NCBI GenBank assembly: GCA_023428245.1
Contig: JAEYYX010000091.1
Coordinates: forward strand, 73,321 to 137,320
Direction of reading: 5' to 3'
DNA length: 64,000 nucleotides
DNA from: Pseudomonadota bacterium
Lineage (GTDB): Bacteria > Myxococcota_A > Polyangia > Polyangiales > Polyangiaceae
The translations under genes and the position numbers were made by a program. Positions 25,055 to 32,824 of this stretch are shown in pieces. Position 1 is the first letter of the stretch. Every line of letters starts with the position of its first letter. The notes under the pieces are model-generated. The model was not told the DNA's origin and searched no databases. It saw only the letters and a program-made list of their open reading frames with translations.

Positions 25055-25876
25055 ATGGTCCGATCCCCAAGCGTCCGAGAGCCAGCGGCGTTCGCCGTCG
25101 CTCTCACGCTCGCGTCGCTCCTTGGGGCCAGCGCTTGTGACCGCTCTCCGCGTCCGGCCGCTTCATCCGAGCCCGTCCGGGTCGCCGCGGCCTCCGATCT
25201 CACTCTCGCCTTCGAGCAAATCGGGCGGGATTTTCAGGCAGAGACAGGGCAAAGCATCTCCTTCAGCTTCGCTTCCACGGGCGTTCTCGCGCGACAAATC
25301 CAAGCGGGAGCTCCTTTTGACGTCTTCGCCGCAGCGCACGTCTCCTTCGTCGAAGACGTTGTTCACGGAGGAGTCTGTGATGCCGCGACCCAGGTCAACT
25401 ACGCCCATGGCCGCCTCGCCCTTTGGACCCGAGCAGGCTCCCAATCACCCCCTCGAGAGCTCGAGGAGCTGACCGACGCACGCTACCGAAAGATCGCCAT
25501 CGCAAATCCGGATCACGCTCCCTACGGCCGCGCCGCTCGACAAGCCCTCGAGCAACTCGGGCTCTGGGAGGAGCTTCGCCCAAAGCTCGTCTTTGGCGAG
25601 AGCGTGCGACACGCTTTTCAATTCGCCGAAACCGGGAACGTCGATGCTGCCATCATCGCCCTGAGCCACGTCGCTAGGGATCGCGACAATCCATGGATCG
25701 AGGTGCCACAGGAGCTGTTTCCCCTCCTGAAACAGGCGCTCGTGGTCTGTGGTCGTGGGAAAAATCGCGCCGGAGGCGTCGCTTTTGCGCGCTTCGTGGC
25801 CTCCCCCCGCGGGCGCGCGACCTTGCGCGAGTTCGGGCTCCTACCTCCCGAAGAAAGGTCCCGAACCGCGCCGTGA
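25055..25876 (+). CDS. modA: Molybdate ABC transporter, substrate-binding lipoprotein
   Basis: 273 residues, exported; lipobox-like GASAC. The mature part starts VRVAAASDLTLAFEQIGRDF, the ModA signature, and contains FSFASTGVLARQIQAGAPFDVFAAA with the Ser and backbone positions that bind the oxyanion. ANPDHAPYGRAARQAL and GNVDAAIIALSHV are also typical. It captures molybdate (or tungstate) for the ModBC importer. Molybdate is needed for the molybdopterin enzyme encoded at 58707-60998. The stop overlaps the modB start by GTGA. Confidence 0.92.
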   Translation: MVRSPSVREPAAFAVALTLASLLGASACDRSPRPAASSEPVRVAAASDLTLAFEQIGRDFQAETGQSISFSFASTGVLARQIQAGAPFDVFAAAHVSFVEDVVHGGVCDAATQVNYAHGRLALWTRAGSQSPPRELEELTDARYRKIAIANPDHAPYGRAARQALEQLGLWEELRPKLVFGESVRHAFQFAETGNVDAAIIALSHVARDRDNPWIEVPQELFPLLKQALVVCGRGKNRAGGVAFARFVASPRGRATLREFGLLPPEERSRTAP

Positions 25877-26538
25877 ACTGGGACCCCTTGCTCCTCTCGC
25901 TCCAGGTGACCTCGGCGGCGACGGTCCTTGCGGCGATCGTCGGAGTGGCGCTCGCCGGGCTCATGGCGCGCTCACGATTCCTCGGACGCGACTGGCTCGA
26001 GACCTTGCTCACCGCTCCGATGGTTCTCCCCCCGACGGTCCTCGGATATTACCTTCTCACCGCCCTCGGCCGAAGCAGCAGCATCGGTCGCGCTTACGAG
26101 TCCCTCGCCTCGGAGCCCCTCGTTTTTACGCGCACGGCCGCGGTCCTAGCAGGCTTTTTGGCGGCTCTCCCCTTCGTCGTAAAGACCACACGCGCGGCCA
26201 TGGAGGAGGTAGATCCCCGTCTCACCGCAGCCGCTGCGACCCTCGGCGCCCCTCCCCTCCGCGTTTTTTTCACGATTGTCCTGCCCATGAGTCGAAGCGG
26301 CATTGTCGCCGGCGTCACTCTCGGGTTCGCGCGCTCTCTCGGAGACTTCGGAGTGACCCTGATGATCGCCGGGAACATCCCTGGCCTCACTCAAACAGCA
26401 TCCCTCGCCATCTACGATGCGGTCCAGGCCAACCGCGAAGCAGAAGCAGCTGGACTCGTGACGGTTCTGTCCGCCTGCGCCATTGCCGCCCTCTACGTCG
26501 GCACCAAACTCGCCCAGAGGAAACCCCATGCCTTCTGA
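25873..26538 (+). CDS. modB: Molybdate ABC transporter permease
   Basis: About 221 residues from the GTG at 25873, overlapping the modA stop by four bases. Five to six membrane segments are visible. The EAA loop that contacts the ATPase is in AAAATLGAPPLRVFFTIVLPMSRSG, and RSLGDFGVTLMIAG near the C terminus is a ModB hallmark. Length matches the family. It overlaps modC by 11 bases, so the three subunits are made in a coupled way. Confidence 0.93.
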   Translation: MNWDPLLLSLQVTSAATVLAAIVGVALAGLMARSRFLGRDWLETLLTAPMVLPPTVLGYYLLTALGRSSSIGRAYESLASEPLVFTRTAAVLAGFLAALPFVVKTTRAAMEEVDPRLTAAAATLGAPPLRVFFTIVLPMSRSGIVAGVTLGFARSLGDFGVTLMIAGNIPGLTQTASLAIYDAVQANREAEAAGLVTVLSACAIAALYVGTKLAQRKPHAF

Positions 26539-27190
26539 GCCTCGTCTTTCAGCGCATCTCTTCGTCGAAGGCCAAGAGCCCGGACGACCGAGACTCGATA
26601 TCCACGTTGAAGGAAGCGGAGGCCTCACCGCACTCATGGGTCCTTCCGGAGCGGGCAAGACGACACTTCTGGCCTGCCTCGCCGGCATCCTGAAGCCCGA
26701 CCGCGGTAGGATCGTCCTGAACGGAGAGGTCCTCTTCGACAGCGAAGCGTCGATCTTTGTTCCGCCGCACAAGCGCCGCGTCGCCCTCGTTTTCCAGTCC
26801 TTGGCGCTTTTCCCTCACCTCTCCGTTTGGGAGAACGTGGCCTACGGTGTCCCACGAGCGAAAAGGAGTGAGCGAAAGGAGCTCGCCCTCTCTTGGCTCG
26901 AACGAACGAGTGCGCACCACCTCGCTCACCGCCGCGCCATCGCGATCTCCGGCGGCGAAGCACAACGGGTCGCCATCGCGCGCGCCCTCGCGTCCGAGCC
27001 AGGCCTGGTCTTACTCGACGAACCCTTCTCCGCTCTCCACCATGAACTCCGCGTCGAACTCGGCGAGATGCTCCGTGAGCTGCTCGAGGCGAGCCAACTG
27101 CCCGCGATTCTCGTCACCCATGACGTGGCGGACGTTGGGCGCCTGGCCTCCCGCCTCGTCACCTTGGACGCCGGACGTCTCGCCCAGTAA
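26528..27190 (+). CDS. modC: Molybdate ABC transporter ATPase, short form
   Basis: About 220 residues from the ATG at 26528 with AGAGG just upstream. Walker A is GPSGAGKTT, the signature ISGGEAQRVAIARA, Walker B GLVLLDEPFSAL, and the switch His is in ILVTHDVAD. E. coli ModC has about 350 residues, including a C-terminal Mop/TOBE molybdate-sensing domain. That domain is missing here, so feedback inhibition by molybdate at this subunit is not expected. The gene ends 2 bp before the convergent CopD-like gene. Confidence 0.9.
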   Translation: MPSEPRLSAHLFVEGQEPGRPRLDIHVEGSGGLTALMGPSGAGKTTLLACLAGILKPDRGRIVLNGEVLFDSEASIFVPPHKRRVALVFQSLALFPHLSVWENVAYGVPRAKRSERKELALSWLERTSAHHLAHRRAIAISGGEAQRVAIARALASEPGLVLLDEPFSALHHELRVELGEMLRELLEASQLPAILVTHDVADVGRLASRLVTLDAGRLAQ

Positions 27191-27192
27191 AG

Positions 27193-27696
27193 TCACGGCA
27201 ACCCGCGCACGATCGCGACTCCGAGCGCCACAAGAATCAGCGCAAAGACCACGTTGAGTCGGCCGAGCAAAGAGGCGCGCTTGCGCGCCAAGGCCGCTTC
27301 GGGGGAGCTCGGATCTCTCGCAATCTGGTCGGTCGCGCGTGGGCCGAGGATGAAGTCATGCAAAATGCTCACGAGGAGCACGAGCAAGAACACCGCCAAC
27401 TTCAGAAGGATCAGCTGGCCGAAAGGGGAGGTCAGCCACTTGATGCTCACGAAGTCGGCGAGCCGCACCCCACGCATCCAGAGATTGAAGGTGCCGGTGA
27501 CGATGAGGATCCCGAAACACCACCAGCCCACTCGCCGAAAGCGGAGCCCCGTCTCTCGAAGAAACGCAGCTCCACTCGCTCTTCCTCCCGCGCGCATCCA
27601 CGGCACGACCACGAGCACCAGGAAGAACATTCCTCCAATCCAGATCGTAGCGGCGAGGATATGAAGCCAAACAGAGAGCAGGTAGAGCGTGTGCAT
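27193..27696 (-). CDS. CopD-like integral membrane protein, second gene after RIC
   Basis: About 167 residues from the ATG at 27696. Four membrane segments (near 1-25, 50-75, 80-105, 145-165) contain conserved His (LHILAATIWIGGMFF and ILHDFILGP), as in CopD/DUF-type haem or copper membrane proteins. It lies 43 bases downstream of the RIC gene and is read from the same sigma-54 promoter. That placement suggests a membrane redox or metal role in nitric-oxide defence. 'Copper resistance' would be too specific a name. Confidence 0.8.
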   Translation of the reverse strand: MHTLYLLSVWLHILAATIWIGGMFFLVLVVVPWMRAGGRASGAAFLRETGLRFRRVGWWCFGILIVTGTFNLWMRGVRLADFVSIKWLTSPFGQLILLKLAVFLLVLLVSILHDFILGPRATDQIARDPSSPEAALARKRASLLGRLNVVFALILVALGVAIVRGLP

Positions 27697-27739
27697 GGCG
27701 CACTTTCGGCGGTGTCTCGGACTCGGACGCTTTCGGGTT

Positions 27740-28402
27740 TCAGGAGCCGAGCGCGCGAGGGAACAGGATGTTGTTTTCGAGGTGGATATGCTCCATGAGC
27801 TCGGATTCGAGCTTTTGTAGGCTGCCGTAGAGCGCTCGCCAAGTCGCGCAGGCCTCCCGAGGGGGGCGATAGTCCGTACAGAGCGCACGGAGCGCCTGGA
27901 GGTTCTCGCCGTGGTCCTCGTGCTCCTGCATGAGCACCCGGACGGGCATGTGCATGCTGGACGTGGGGCCTCGACTCACGATAGCGGGAAAGAGGATCTG
28001 CTCTTCTTTCGCCATGTGATGACGAAGTTCCCGATCGAGCACAGCGAGTTGGTCCGCAAGTCCGTGGGGACAGGTCTCCTTGCTCCCATGCACCCGTTCC
28101 ACGCGCGCGGCCGCATCGATGAGAGCGGGCAGCGTAGAGCGATGAGCGTCGTGGTAGTGGAAGATGATATATTCGACGAGCTCAGGCAGCGGCCTTTGGT
28201 CCCAGCGGACGGGGACACTCGGCGCCTCTTCGGCGACGATTTCCGCGATGACGTGAGCGGGGTTGAGCCCTGCCTTGCGGCAGGCTTCCTCGAGCTTCTG
28301 TCGCCCCCCGCAGCAGAAGTCGAGGCGATGCCGCAGGAAGACGCGGGTGGAGGCAGGGTGGGTAGCGGCGACGTCGCCCAGAGTTTGTTGAGTGTCGATC
28401 AT
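27740..28402 (-). CDS. ric: Iron-sulfur cluster repair di-iron protein (RIC, ScdA/YtfE family)
   Basis: About 220 residues. The N-terminal ScdA domain includes TLGDVAATHPASTRVF and the diagnostic LDFCCGG. A hemerythrin-like four-helix bundle follows, with His/Glu ligands in IIFHYHDAHRSTLP, LRHHMAKEEQILFP, LMQEHEDHGENL and LMEHIHLENNILFP. The protein repairs Fe-S clusters damaged by nitric oxide or peroxide. Three ATGs cluster at 28411, 28408 and 28402; the last is nine bases after the AAAGGAG site and is preferred. The leader is unusual in carrying a 13-bp tandem array. The gene is divergent from the norR-like gene and has a sigma-54 promoter. Confidence 0.94.
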   Translation of the reverse strand: MIDTQQTLGDVAATHPASTRVFLRHRLDFCCGGRQKLEEACRKAGLNPAHVIAEIVAEEAPSVPVRWDQRPLPELVEYIIFHYHDAHRSTLPALIDAAARVERVHGSKETCPHGLADQLAVLDRELRHHMAKEEQILFPAIVSRGPTSSMHMPVRVLMQEHEDHGENLQALRALCTDYRPPREACATWRALYGSLQKLESELMEHIHLENNILFPRALGS

Positions 28403-28408
28403 GGTCAT

Positions 28409-28498
28409 CATCTCCTTTCGGCATCTCCTTTCGGCATCTCCTTTCGGTATCCCGTTCGGTGTTCCCGTTCGGTGTTCCCGTTCGGTGTTCCCGTTCTG
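28409..28498 (-). repeat. 13-bp tandem array in the RIC leader, repeating the ribosome binding site and ATG
   Basis: Three perfect copies of a 13-bp unit (28409-28421, 28422-28434, 28435-28447), read leftward as CCGAAAGGAGATG, each contain AAAGGAG followed by ATG. Upstream lie four related units (28448-28498), read leftward as CCGAACGGGAACA with small variations, one of them 12 bp. Because 13 is not a multiple of 3, each ATG is in a different frame. The real start codon lies just past the last copy. Copy-number change by slippage would alter spacing and the number of ribosome landing sites. Confidence 0.9.
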
Positions 28499-28544
28499 CT
28501 TTTCCGAATCGGTATTTTTTGGGGAGATGCCCTGACCATCTCTC

Positions 28545-28561
28545 AAGCAGCCTCCGTGCCA
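28545..28561 (-). promoter_or_regulatory. Sigma-54 promoter of the RIC operon
   Basis: Read leftward: TGGCAC (28561-28556), GGAGG, then CTGCTT (28550-28545). GG and GC are exactly ten bases apart, and the -24 element is a perfect consensus. Transcription should start near 28535, leaving a leader of about 130 bases. The triple operator array begins 41 bp upstream of the -24 element, where an NtrC-family activator is expected to bind. Confidence 0.75.
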
Positions 28562-28601
28562 TAGAATTCTTGAATCATTTCCAAGGCATTTCCCATTATC
28601 T

Positions 28602-28661
28602 GTTATTCCGAGAATAACGCCATTGGTTGCGATTTCGATAACGTGTTATCCCGTCCATACC
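28602..28661. promoter_or_regulatory. Triple operator array between ric and the norR-like gene
   Basis: Three 17-bp sites of the pattern GTTAT-N7-ATAAC: 28602-28618 (perfect), 28626-28642 (GTTGC left arm) and 28645-28661 (ATACC right arm). Starts are 24 and 19 bp apart. The third ends one base before the norR-like start codon, allowing autoregulation. A near-identical array occurs at 63554-63612 upstream of another sigma-54 promoter. The likely binder is the adjacent NorR-type activator. Confidence 0.75.
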
Positions 28662-28662
28662 C

Positions 28663-30237
28663 ATGGAAGCGCCGCTCCTCTCCATTGCCCTCGACCTGAG
28701 CCAGGCCCTCGCCAGCGAGGACCGGCTGGCGCGCCTCCTCGACGCTGTCCGAAGGGCGATCCCCTGTGACGCCGCGGCCATCCTCGAGCTCTCCGGCGGT
28801 GATCTCGTCCCGCTCGCGACTCACGGACTCGTCCCCGAAGTCCTCGGACGACGCTTCCCCCGCTCCGAACACCCGAGGTTCGACGTCGTTGTTGCTCGGG
28901 GCGTTCCAGTGCGCTTCGCCGCGGACAGTCCGCTTCCTGACCCTTATGACGGGCTTCTGCTGAAGAACCCGAACGCGACGTGCGATGTTCATGCATGCCT
29001 CGCCTGCCCGCTCATCGAGAACCAAGAGGTCATCGGCGTACTCACCGCGGACTCCCTCGATCCGGGAGCGTTCGATCAACTCGATGAAAATTCGCTCCGC
29101 ATGCTCGGCGCTCTCGCCGGAGCCACGCTCCGCACAATGCGCCTGATCGACGCGCTCGAAGCAGCCTCCCGTCATCACGAGCAGGTCGCGCGCACAGTTC
29201 AGCGAGAGGCCCACGCCTCAAGCGGTGGCAGCCAAATCATCGGTACCAGTGAGCCTATGAAGCGCGTGCTCGAGGAGATCGATCTCGTGGCACCGACCGA
29301 CTTCCCCACGCTCATCACCGGGGAGACGGGGGTCGGCAAGGAGCTCGTCGCCCGCGCCATCCATCAGCGCGGAAGACGCGCCGAGGCCCCCCTCATCCAC
29401 GTGAACTGCGCCGCGCTCCCGGAGACCATCGTCGAAAGCGAGCTTTTTGGTCATTTGCGCGGGGCCTTCACAGGTGCCGTGAGCGACCGCGCCGGTAAGT
29501 TCGAGATCGCCGACAGGGGTACCCTCTTTCTCGATGAGATCGGGGAGCTCCCCCTCTCAGTCCAGCCCAAGTTGCTCCGAGTCCTCCAAGAGGGCGAGAT
29601 CCAACGGGTCGGCTCGGACAAGGTGATCCGAGTCGATGTGAGGGTCCTCACTGCCACCAACCGTGACCTCACCGCCGAGGTCCGCGCGGGGCGTTTCCGC
29701 GCTGATCTCCTCCACCGCTTGAACATGTATCCGATCCACGTCCCCGCGCTCCGCGAGCGGCGCTCGGATATCCCGCTTTTGGCCGGGTATTTCCTCGACT
29801 CCTACAGACGGCGCCTCGGGCTCGGCCCGGTTCGGCTCAACGAGCGAGCCCGTCTCGCCCTCATGCAAGCGGACTGGCCCGGGAACGTCCGTGAGCTCGA
29901 CCATGTCCTCGGTCGAGCGGTCCTCCGGGCCGGGGCCAAGGTCAAGCGCGGCTCGCCCGTTCTGATGGGCCCTGAGCATTTCGAGCTCTCTTCCTCCTCG
30001 TCACCCCCTCAAGGCGACGGCGGAACCAGCCTCGACCCACTCAGCGTCCCGTTAGGCGCGATGACCTTGGCTGAAGCCGTCGACGAGACGAAGCGCCTCT
30101 GGATCTTGCGTGCAGTCGAACTGAGTGGCGGAAACTGGGCCGCTGCTGCGCGTGCCCTCGGCATGGCCCGCGGCAACCTCCACCACATGGCGACCCGGCT
30201 CGGCCTCCGCGGCGATCCTAGCGAGTCGTCCCACTGA
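28663..30237 (+). CDS. norR: NorR-type sigma-54-dependent activator (GAF - AAA+ - Fis HTH)
   Basis: 524 residues. An N-terminal GAF domain (about 20-170) with the Asp- and Arg-containing stretches expected for a mononuclear iron NO sensor precedes a short linker. The AAA+ domain (about 190-420) has Walker A GETGVGKE (about 220), the sigma-54 contact loop ELFGHLRGAFTGA (about 260-271), Walker B TLFLDEIGEL and LTATNRDL. The Fis-like helix-turn-helix is at the C terminus (GGNWAAAARALGMARGNLHHMA). NorR proteins sense nitric oxide and activate detoxification genes. Divergence from ric and the operator array between them make the same role likely here; direct NO sensing is inferred. Confidence 0.92.
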   Translation: MEAPLLSIALDLSQALASEDRLARLLDAVRRAIPCDAAAILELSGGDLVPLATHGLVPEVLGRRFPRSEHPRFDVVVARGVPVRFAADSPLPDPYDGLLLKNPNATCDVHACLACPLIENQEVIGVLTADSLDPGAFDQLDENSLRMLGALAGATLRTMRLIDALEAASRHHEQVARTVQREAHASSGGSQIIGTSEPMKRVLEEIDLVAPTDFPTLITGETGVGKELVARAIHQRGRRAEAPLIHVNCAALPETIVESELFGHLRGAFTGAVSDRAGKFEIADRGTLFLDEIGELPLSVQPKLLRVLQEGEIQRVGSDKVIRVDVRVLTATNRDLTAEVRAGRFRADLLHRLNMYPIHVPALRERRSDIPLLAGYFLDSYRRRLGLGPVRLNERARLALMQADWPGNVRELDHVLGRAVLRAGAKVKRGSPVLMGPEHFELSSSSSPPQGDGGTSLDPLSVPLGAMTLAEAVDETKRLWILRAVELSGGNWAAAARALGMARGNLHHMATRLGLRGDPSESSH

Positions 30238-30364
30238 TCCTTGTCGAGAATGCCCCGAAGCTCCGCCCCGTTCTGAGCGAAAGAAGGCCACTTTCTCCCG
30301 AAAGTGCCGGGAAAAGTCCCGGGACATTTTATCGGCTTCGTCTAGGGTGCGGGGCGTTACGACC

Positions 30365-32728
30365 ATGAAGAGCCTCAGGTTTCTTCCGTCCTTCGGCGCG
30401 CGGAGTCCCCTCCTCCGTCATCTCGCGGTCCTTGTCGCTGCGGCCTTCATCACGCTCGTGATGACGTGGCCTTTGGCCAAGGACGCAGGCGTCGTCGTGC
30501 TCCGGGCGATTTACTATTGGGACGCCTACACGAACGCGATGATCATGGGCAGCCGGATCGACGCGGCGCTCGGTCTCGGTCCCCTCGGCTTCTACGACGA
30601 CTACTATTTCGCACCCCTGCCCCGCTCCATCGTCTTCAACGAGAACCATTTCGGGCTCTCGCTCCTGTTTGCGCCCTTTTACCTGCTCACGGACAAGCCC
30701 ATCTGGGCCTACAATCTAACGCTGCTCTGCTCGCTCGCGCTCGCCGTGTACTTCATGTACCTGCTCGTGCGACACCTGACGGGGAGCGGCGCCGCGGGTT
30801 TTTTAGCCGGCGTGATGTACGCCTTCAGCCCCTTCGTCTTCTTCGAACTCGGGCGCATCCAGCTGAGCGCCGTCCAGTGGATCCCGGCGATCTTCTACTT
30901 TTTGCATCGCGCGATCGAGAAACAGCGACCGAAGGATGCCCTGGCTTTCTGGGTGTGCGTCCTGCTCCAGATCGGAACCTGCCTCTACTACACGATGTTT
31001 CTGATCCCGCTGCTCGCTGTGGCAGGCGCGCTCCTCCTCTTCCGGCATCGCCCCGGGCGTGGCTTCTACCTCTGGTTCGGGGCCGGCGCTGTCACGATGG
31101 GAACGCTTGGGCTGCTCATCGCCTTTCCCTATTTCGCCGTACGGCACTCCTTCGAGCTCGAGCGGAGCATCGCCTACGCGTCGGCGAACGACGGTAAGCT
31201 GAGCTTCTTCGCGAACGTTCACCCGACGAATCGCACGCTCACCGCGATGCACCATCTGGCCGACGGTCCCCACGACGAGATCGCCTTCCCAGGATTTACG
31301 GCCACGGCACTCGTGCTCTGCGCCCTCTGCGTGCCTCTCCTTTCAGGCTTGGGAAGGCTCCCGAAAGAGCGCCTCCGCTCCGGGCTCTTGGCCTGGGTTC
31401 TCACGCTCATCGCGACGGTGACCGTCACCCTCGCGAACCACAGCATGCTGCCTGGGGTCATCACGTTCATCGCCGCGGCGCTGGTCATCGCCCGCCGCAA
31501 CCTGCCGCATCCCTTCCGCGGCCGCCGCGGCCTCTACTTCGCCGTCTTCCTGGTCGCGCTCACCATGTTCCTCGGCATCCATCCCTTCACTTGGGACGGC
31601 GCGCCGGTCCGGGGCCTTTACTACTATTTTCACACCTATTTCCCCGGCTATAACGGCATTCGCAAGGTCGGCCGCCAGGCCATCATGACGACCTTTGTGC
31701 TCTCGGTGCTCGCGGGCATGGGCGGCGCCTGGCTCCTTTTGCGCTTTCGCGGGCGCGGCGCCCGCCGTTTCGTAGCAGCGCTCCTGCTGCTCGGGCTCGC
31801 ATGCGAGCTCCGCTCTTTCCCGCATCCTGTCGAGCGCGTCTGGGCCGCGGAAGGCTCTCCACCCGCTCTCGACTTCGTCGCGACTCTCCCGAAAGACGAC
31901 CTGATCGCCTTTGCTCCTCAGGATACGGGCCGGAGAGTGTTCCAGAGCGACGCCGGCATGGCGCTCCATAACTATCTCGCCCTCTACCATAAACATCGCT
32001 TCGTCAACGGACAGTCGAGCTGGCAGCCACCCGTGACCGAGCTCGCCCGACGCTCCCTCGATCGCCTCCCGAGCGAAAGCGCACGCCGCACCCTGCTCGC
32101 CGTCGGCTCGAAGCACCTCGTGATCTTCGGTGAAGATCTCCGGCGGGGTCAGGAGAACCTCAAACAAGAACTGCTCGCTCGACCTGACCGGTATCAACTC
32201 GCCTTCGAACACGGCTCCCACAGCGTCTTCACGCTGCTCGAACGGGACCAGAAGGTGCTCGACTTGTTGCCGATGCCCGAGCTCCCCACCGGCCTTCGTC
32301 TCATCGATCAAACCCGTCTCAGAGCTACGACGAATCTTCGTCCTGAAGCAGCAGCAAAAGCGCTCGACGGCCGCCTGGAGACCTATTGGACGGGGCGCCG
32401 TTATCAGGAAAAAGGCCAGTTCTTCGAGGTCCAGCTCGACCACCCTGAGCCCATCTTTGCTCTCGAGATCGAAGCGCCCACCCGGGTCACCGACGTTCCT
32501 GTGTCTTTCCAGCTCACGGCCTTCCACGGCGACGAAGATCACGGCATCATCGCCGAACAGCCTGAGCTCCGCTACTACGAAGCTCAGATCTTCAAGCCGA
32601 AGACCTTCGTGTTCCGGATCGTGCTCCCGAAGCCCGTGACCGCCGATCGACTCCGGCTCTCGGTGCTCGAAGGCGTCCCCGGCTCCTACTATTCGATCCA
32701 CGAGCTCCGACTTTACGCAGCTCCCTGA
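30365..32728 (+). CDS. Large polytopic membrane protein (GT-C/YfhO-like) with C-terminal discoidin-like domain
   Basis: About 787 residues from the ATG at 30365. Roughly 11-12 membrane segments occupy the N-terminal ~490 residues. A luminal loop after the first segment begins YYWDAYTNAMIMG, like the acidic loop of GT-C glycosyltransferases. The C-terminal ~270 residues are soluble, and the last ~130 (starting near TNLRPEAAAKALDGRLETYW) look like an F5/8 type C (CBM32-like) domain. It probably transfers sugars from a lipid donor to a surface polymer or protein; the acceptor is unknown. No associated polysaccharide cluster is present. Confidence 0.78.
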   Translation: MKSLRFLPSFGARSPLLRHLAVLVAAAFITLVMTWPLAKDAGVVVLRAIYYWDAYTNAMIMGSRIDAALGLGPLGFYDDYYFAPLPRSIVFNENHFGLSLLFAPFYLLTDKPIWAYNLTLLCSLALAVYFMYLLVRHLTGSGAAGFLAGVMYAFSPFVFFELGRIQLSAVQWIPAIFYFLHRAIEKQRPKDALAFWVCVLLQIGTCLYYTMFLIPLLAVAGALLLFRHRPGRGFYLWFGAGAVTMGTLGLLIAFPYFAVRHSFELERSIAYASANDGKLSFFANVHPTNRTLTAMHHLADGPHDEIAFPGFTATALVLCALCVPLLSGLGRLPKERLRSGLLAWVLTLIATVTVTLANHSMLPGVITFIAAALVIARRNLPHPFRGRRGLYFAVFLVALTMFLGIHPFTWDGAPVRGLYYYFHTYFPGYNGIRKVGRQAIMTTFVLSVLAGMGGAWLLLRFRGRGARRFVAALLLLGLACELRSFPHPVERVWAAEGSPPALDFVATLPKDDLIAFAPQDTGRRVFQSDAGMALHNYLALYHKHRFVNGQSSWQPPVTELARRSLDRLPSESARRTLLAVGSKHLVIFGEDLRRGQENLKQELLARPDRYQLAFEHGSHSVFTLLERDQKVLDLLPMPELPTGLRLIDQTRLRATTNLRPEAAAKALDGRLETYWTGRRYQEKGQFFEVQLDHPEPIFALEIEAPTRVTDVPVSFQLTAFHGDEDHGIIAEQPELRYYEAQIFKPKTFVFRIVLPKPVTADRLRLSVLEGVPGSYYSIHELRLYAAP

Positions 32729-32791
32729 GAGCAGCTCCTCCTCGGCGCGTACGCGCAGTCTCCGGAAGCAGCTCCTCGAGCCTCTCAGGGA
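32722..32791. repeat. 10-bp inverted repeat between convergent genes
   Basis: TCCCTGAGAG (32722-32731) pairs perfectly with CTCTCAGGGA (32782-32791) across a 50-base loop that itself contains GCGTACGC. It begins at the stop of the membrane protein gene and ends 34 bases before the stop of the convergent ATP-grasp gene. It may act as a bidirectional terminator; there is no strong T tract. Confidence 0.45.
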
Positions 32792-32824
32792 AAAGGCCCC
32801 CGGTGGGGAGCGCCCTCGAGCACC

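Noticed and set aside
28409..28498. CRISPR-like array
   Set aside because: Units are 13 bp and directly adjacent with no spacers, so it is a tandem repeat.
31343..32701. 452-residue leftward frame opposite the GT-C-like protein
   Set aside because: Shadow of a membrane protein with a clear signature pattern; no start signal.
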